Shown in pieces: positions 6,022 to 8,984 of a stretch of 8,984 nucleotides of DNA (within the stretch, counting starts at the first letter, position 1; every line of letters begins with the position of its first letter). The stretch is from NCBI GenBank assembly GCA_964573895.1, contig CAZNLS010000102.1, positions 1-8,984 on the forward strand, in the 5' to 3' direction. This DNA is from CAZNLS01 sp964573895. Its GTDB lineage: Bacteria; Acidobacteriota; Aminicenantia; UBA2199. The position numbers and the translations under genes were made by a program. The notes below the pieces were generated by a model that worked only from the letters and a program-made list of their open reading frames with translations, ran no database searches and was not told the DNA's origin.

Positions 6022-6606
6022 TTATTCTGATTTTTCTTGCATTTTTATTATCATATATAATTTTTTTTTTGCCCTGGAAATTAGTGATTCAATCTTTGGG
6101 ACAGACCACCCTGATATATCTGCAATTTCCACATAAGACAAATGCAGATAAATTTTCATAATTAGAGCAAGCCTTTGCTCTTCTCCGAGCTGTTTTAGGC
6201 CAAAGATAATTAACCGGTCTTTTTCTTCATCTTCAAGCTTATTTACGGGTGAATCATTAGATCTTACAATTTCTTCTGAATTTCTGCTCCCAAAATATGA
6301 TGAGAAATTCACCGATCGTTTATTTTTTTTTATATAGTTCAAAGTAAAATTTTTCGCAACCCGGTAAATATACGATTTGAAATTATCCTGTTCCCTGTAT
6401 CTGTTAATCTTACTGTAAATTTTTATAAAAACATCCTGTGAGATACTCTCCGCTTCCTCATAATCAAAAATCATCCTGAAAATGAAGTTTACAATTTTAG
6501 CTTTATACCTTTCTATAATTATTTCATAATCCTGGAGATGCCCGTTCTTTACAGACCTGATGACATCATCATCCGAAAATGTCTTATCAACACTGTATTT
6601 GGCCAT
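6022..6606 (-). CDS. ECF-family RNA polymerase sigma factor
   Basis: This alternative sigma factor directs RNA polymerase to stress-type promoters. It has 194 residues, normal for the ECF group. The sigma-2 domain covers about 24-95 with DYEEAESISQDVFIKIY at 48-64, the core-binding and -10 recognition region. The sigma-4 domain covers about 130-187 with the helix-turn-helix LSYVEIADISGWSVPKIESLI (in the range 156-176) for -35 contact. There is no extra C-terminal domain. The start is set by the only ATG ahead of sigma-2; no Shine-Dalgarno sequence precedes it. A run of ten adenines (6061-6070) encodes K180-K182 near the end of sigma-4. The anti-sigma and Spy-like genes follow at 24 nt and by overlap, forming one module. 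Target promoters are not identifiable from this window. Confidence 0.92.
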   Translation of the reverse strand: MAKYSVDKTFSDDDVIRSVKNGHLQDYEIIIERYKAKIVNFIFRMIFDYEEAESISQDVFIKIYSKINRYREQDNFKSYIYRVAKNFTLNYIKKNKRSVNFSSYFGSRNSEEIVRSNDSPVNKLEDEEKDRLIIFGLKQLGEEQRLALIMKIYLHLSYVEIADISGWSVPKIESLISRAKKKLYMIIKMQEKSE

Positions 6607-6617
6607 ATATGTTTGAA

Positions 6618-6649
6618 CTTATAACACCCGGAGATTTACTTTCTTGCAA
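6618..6649 (-). promoter_or_regulatory. Possible extended -10 promoter of the sigma module, near-leaderless
   Basis: TGTTATAAG (6618-6626) is an extended -10 with five of six consensus bases. TTGCAA (6644-6649) lies 20 bp upstream, too far for an ideal -35. The predicted +1 near 6611 would leave only about 5 nt before ATG 6604-6606, in keeping with the missing ribosome site. The 55-bp gap after the glycosyltransferase gene leaves room for a promoter, but read-through from that gene is equally possible. Confidence 0.35.
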
Positions 6650-6661
6650 TCATCAGAGATA

Positions 6662-7816
6662 TTATCTTCCCGTCAATTCAAGATAAAGCCGCTCCTGATC
6701 CTGAACCATTCTCTTCCCGTCCCATGCGGACAGATCATCTTTAAATCCTCCAATTTTCTCTCTTAATGCAGGATCATCTATTAATGATATAAGTTTATCA
6801 GCCGCAATCTCGTGATTATGTGTGTTAGTAATAATTCCATTTTTACCATCATGTATAATTTCGTGATGAGAGGGAATATCATTTGCAACTACAGGTATTT
6901 TGCAAAGCCTCATCTGTACAATACTCTGTGGAAGCCCCTCCCATAACGCAGAAGAAAAGCCGATGTCAAAAGATGGGATTACATTTTCTATATCATGAAT
7001 AAAACCGGGCATTAAAAATCTGGAAAATATCCCTTTAGACTTTAAAAGAGATTCAAGTTCGTTCCTGAGTCCCCCATCCCCTGCCAAAAAAAACATTACA
7101 TTTTTTCTTCTTCCCAGTACCGATGAAGCAATAGCTATCATATCAAATAGACCCTTCTGCTTTTTAAAGGGTGCAATGATTCCTATTATAATCATGTCAC
7201 TGTCTATTTCGAACCTGTCCCTGGCATTTTTTCTTATCTCATTTGAAAAAACAAATTTATTTATTTCAAAGCCACTTCTAATTAGACTGTAATTGCTTCT
7301 GTGGGGTTTCAGAAACCTTTTCCTTTTTGCTGTTTCTATGTCGCTCTTTGAGACAAATATAAATCTGTCAGTCATTACCGCCCCTGCTTTTTCTATAAGA
7401 GAATAAAAAAACCTCTTTAATAATTTTTGATTGGGTGAGAAAGGGAACCCGTGAACGGAATGAACAGTTATGCACTTTACTCCGGAAATTTTTGATGCTA
7501 TCCTGCCAAGAATTCCCGCTTTGGATGAGTGTGTATGAACTATATCAGGTGATATTTCCCGAATTCTTTTTTTTAAATCCAATAAAGTTTTTAGATCTTT
7601 GAAAGGCCTGATTTCCCGGACAAGGGTTTTGATAATTGAAAATGAAAATCTATTTTCATTCGAAGCTATTCTAACTTTATCGGTTAAGACTCCTCCGGAG
7701 CCGGAAAACAGATAGATTTTAAAATTTTTTTTGTCAATATAACTAACCGTAAATATTGTATTTAACTGGGCCCCACCATGTTCTAATTTTGTGATTATGT
7801 GAATTACTTTGGTCAT
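6662..7816 (-). CDS. GT4-family glycosyltransferase
   Basis: This 384-residue GT-B fold retaining glycosyltransferase probably adds a sugar from a nucleotide donor to a lipid-linked polysaccharide intermediate at the cytoplasmic membrane face. The N-terminal acceptor half has GGAQ (14-17) and HTHSSKAGILGR (94-105), typical of the exopolysaccharide branch. The C-terminal donor half has IAPFKKQKG (214-222), LAGDGGLR (244-251) and LWEGLPQSIVQ (291-301). In the E-x7-E motif the second glutamate is Q301, a variant I recall from this branch. There are no membrane segments. The ATG lies one base past the stop of the FAD-protein gene, so both are on one transcript and likely act in the same pathway. 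Donor and acceptor are unknown. Confidence 0.92.
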   Translation of the reverse strand: MTKVIHIITKLEHGGAQLNTIFTVSYIDKKNFKIYLFSGSGGVLTDKVRIASNENRFSFSIIKTLVREIRPFKDLKTLLDLKKRIREISPDIVHTHSSKAGILGRIASKISGVKCITVHSVHGFPFSPNQKLLKRFFYSLIEKAGAVMTDRFIFVSKSDIETAKRKRFLKPHRSNYSLIRSGFEINKFVFSNEIRKNARDRFEIDSDMIIIGIIAPFKKQKGLFDMIAIASSVLGRRKNVMFFLAGDGGLRNELESLLKSKGIFSRFLMPGFIHDIENVIPSFDIGFSSALWEGLPQSIVQMRLCKIPVVANDIPSHHEIIHDGKNGIITNTHNHEIAADKLISLIDDPALREKIGGFKDDLSAWDGKRMVQDQERLYLELTGR

Positions 7817-7817
7817 T

Positions 7818-8828
7818 TCATTGCTGCTTCCGATTCACAATATCGGCTGTATTAACTGCAGATTCAATATCTGCACTCATCGATGAATAGTCCCACTTCC
7901 CAAACCTGCCTGTTGTCTCAATATTGAATTTTTTCAGTTTATTTATTAATTCCGGTACATCACGCCTCCATGTCCTGTTAAAAATAATATAAGAGACGGG
8001 AATTTCAATCACATCCATAAATAAAATGTCATCTTTTTCATCTGTCAATGCTAAATGAGCAAGAGTTTTTTCAGCATCTGATTTGACCTCATCTTTATCA
8101 TATTTGGTTCCCGGTATGATTGAACGCTCAAGATAGCATACGGGTGGATTTCTTCCTGGATAGAAACCGACCCGGTAAAACGGATATTTTTCCTGAGGAA
8201 TATATATCCAGTGAAATCTTCTCTTTTTTTTTTTCAGGACCATATTGACAATAAGAGTCGATATATTTTCAAGATTTTTTACTTCGGGAAATCTATCTTC
8301 ATAGTTATTAATTTTATAAATGAATTCTTTTAGGGGAATAGTATTAATCAGATTTGAATAAGAGTATTTTTTGGTTTTTGTATAAACCTTTTTTTTATCA
8401 ATATCAATTTTCATTACTTCTTCATTAAAGAATATATTCTTTTTCACTTTCTTTTCATAATTGTCAATAAATCCCTTTAACTGATTTCTTGGATAAAAGA
8501 AATGTGCATTATATCCCTGATTATCAAACTTTTTCCCTTTATAACCCTTCTTTACGTCCTCTTTATCCGGGATTGGAATACTCCCTCTGTCTTTATACGG
8601 GATAATTTCAGAGAGATCTTTTAAGTAATATTTTTTTAAAAATGGATAGAAGAAAATACTACACAATGTTTCTCCGAAGTTATTCTTCAGGTGTTCCTTT
8701 AAATCAATTCTTCGTTTCTCATCACGATCAAGGATCTCTTCTAAAATTTTTTTGGAAATTCTTTTAATCCACAACAAGGCCCTTATTTTGTAAATTACGA
8801 CCCCACGCTTACACAAACTCAAGTTCAA
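7818..8828 (-). CDS. FAD-dependent UDP-galactopyranose-mutase/protoporphyrinogen-oxidase-like protein, N-terminally truncated
   Basis: The conserved part has the substrate-domain and C-terminal FAD-contact features of a flavoprotein family common in polysaccharide clusters: FGETLCSIFFYPFLKKYY (51-68), FYPRNQLKGFIDNY (111-124), NLINTIPLKEF (159-169) and the closing block GRFGKWDYSSMSADIESA (307-324). Intact members are about 430 residues and begin with a GxGxxG dinucleotide-binding motif. Here that motif and roughly the first 100 residues are absent. The frame can be read to 8828, where the only start is a TTG with no ribosome site, and the first 20 or so residues do not look like the family. 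From about 8770 upward the DNA instead codes on the other strand, so the gene is broken there, by rearrangement or by assembly join. As it stands the product could not bind FAD normally. An A11 run encodes K199-K202. Confidence 0.7.
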   Translation of the reverse strand: MNLSLCKRGVVIYKIRALLWIKRISKKILEEILDRDEKRRIDLKEHLKNNFGETLCSIFFYPFLKKYYLKDLSEIIPYKDRGSIPIPDKEDVKKGYKGKKFDNQGYNAHFFYPRNQLKGFIDNYEKKVKKNIFFNEEVMKIDIDKKKVYTKTKKYSYSNLINTIPLKEFIYKINNYEDRFPEVKNLENISTLIVNMVLKKKKRRFHWIYIPQEKYPFYRVGFYPGRNPPVCYLERSIIPGTKYDKDEVKSDAEKTLAHLALTDEKDDILFMDVIEIPVSYIIFNRTWRRDVPELINKLKKFNIETTGRFGKWDYSSMSADIESAVNTADIVNRKQQ

Positions 8829-8984
8829 AACAACAAAGTTGGAGTAACTAAAATTGTATTTATAGAAATATATGAAGATGATAATGGTAATTTAGTTAAT
8901 GATAATTTTTCACCAGACATTGAAAGTAACTGGGAAACTTGGTCAGTGTGGGATTATCACAGTGGACCGTCAATAACAAACAAT
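8745..8984 (+). CDS. Partial plus-strand coding sequence of unknown function, both ends missing
   Basis: The plus frame is open for 80 codons from just after a TAA (8742-8744) to the window edge and contains no ATG. From about 8765 onward it reads like natural protein: NPQQGPYFVNYDP, then an alternating strand-like segment (VTKIVFIEIYEDDNG), then an aromatic-rich stretch (NWETWSVWDYHSG). I do not recognise the family; an extracellular or phage structural beta-rich protein would fit the composition. It is the only plus-strand gene in the window and starts exactly where the FAD protein breaks off, so it probably comes from a different gene joined at this point. The opposite frame is also open as far as 8901, so coding here is a judgement from composition. 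Confidence 0.45.

Noticed and set aside
6914..6940. Gln in place of the second Glu of the GT4 E-x7-E motif as a sign of an inactive enzyme
   Set aside because: All other motifs are intact, and a VQ variant at this position is, as far as I recall, common in the exopolysaccharide GT4 branch.
7818..8828. Reading the FAD-like gene as complete from the TTG at 8828
   Set aside because: No ribosome site precedes it, the first 20 or so residues do not resemble the family, and the essential GxGxxG domain is missing. The gene is truncated.
1..8984. tRNA, rRNA, CRISPR repeats, insertion-sequence ends, riboswitch, JUMPstart/ops element
   Set aside because: None was seen on reading both strands; coding density leaves no gap over 160 bp between the minus-strand genes.

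Overview
The window is AT-rich bacterial DNA. Nine genes lie in a row on the minus strand, so transcription runs from high to low coordinates, and a last stretch at the right edge reads as coding on the plus strand. Strong AGGAGG-type ribosome sites and TTGACA/TATAAT-type promoters argue against Bacteroidota, which rarely use either. The secreted and periplasmic proteins suggest a Gram-negative envelope. I cannot name the phylum; an uncultured lineage is plausible.

Layout in transcription order (right to left): (1) 7818-8828, an FAD-dependent UDP-galactopyranose-mutase/protoporphyrinogen-oxidase-like protein lacking its N-terminal nucleotide-binding part; (2) 6662-7816, a GT4 glycosyltransferase; (3) 5115-6606, an ECF sigma factor, a zinc-binding membrane anti-sigma factor and a membrane-anchored Spy/ZraP-like protein; (4) 4551-5066, a NusG/RfaH-type specialised antiterminator with its own consensus promoter; (5) 3259-4551, an alkaline-phosphatase-superfamily hydrolase; (6) 1306-3237, RfbA and RfbB, the first two steps of dTDP-deoxysugar synthesis; (7) 1-1150, the N-terminal part of an exported beta-propeller protein behind its own extended -10 promoter.

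The locus reads as part of a surface- or exo-polysaccharide cluster: sugar-nucleotide synthesis, a glycosyltransferase, and the antiterminator that such long operons often carry. Its unusual point is the sigma/anti-sigma/Spy envelope-stress module set between the glycosyltransferase and the antiterminator. This suggests, as inference, a link between envelope state and polysaccharide output. Two regulatory genes (sigma factor and antiterminator) lack a Shine-Dalgarno sequence and have promoter-like elements so close to the ATG that their mRNAs would be leaderless or nearly so.

At the right edge two unrelated coding sequences, both without N-termini, meet tail-outward near 8745-8800. This is either a genomic rearrangement or a chimeric assembly join, and the last ~200 bases should be treated with caution. 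No RNA genes, CRISPR arrays or insertion sequences were seen.
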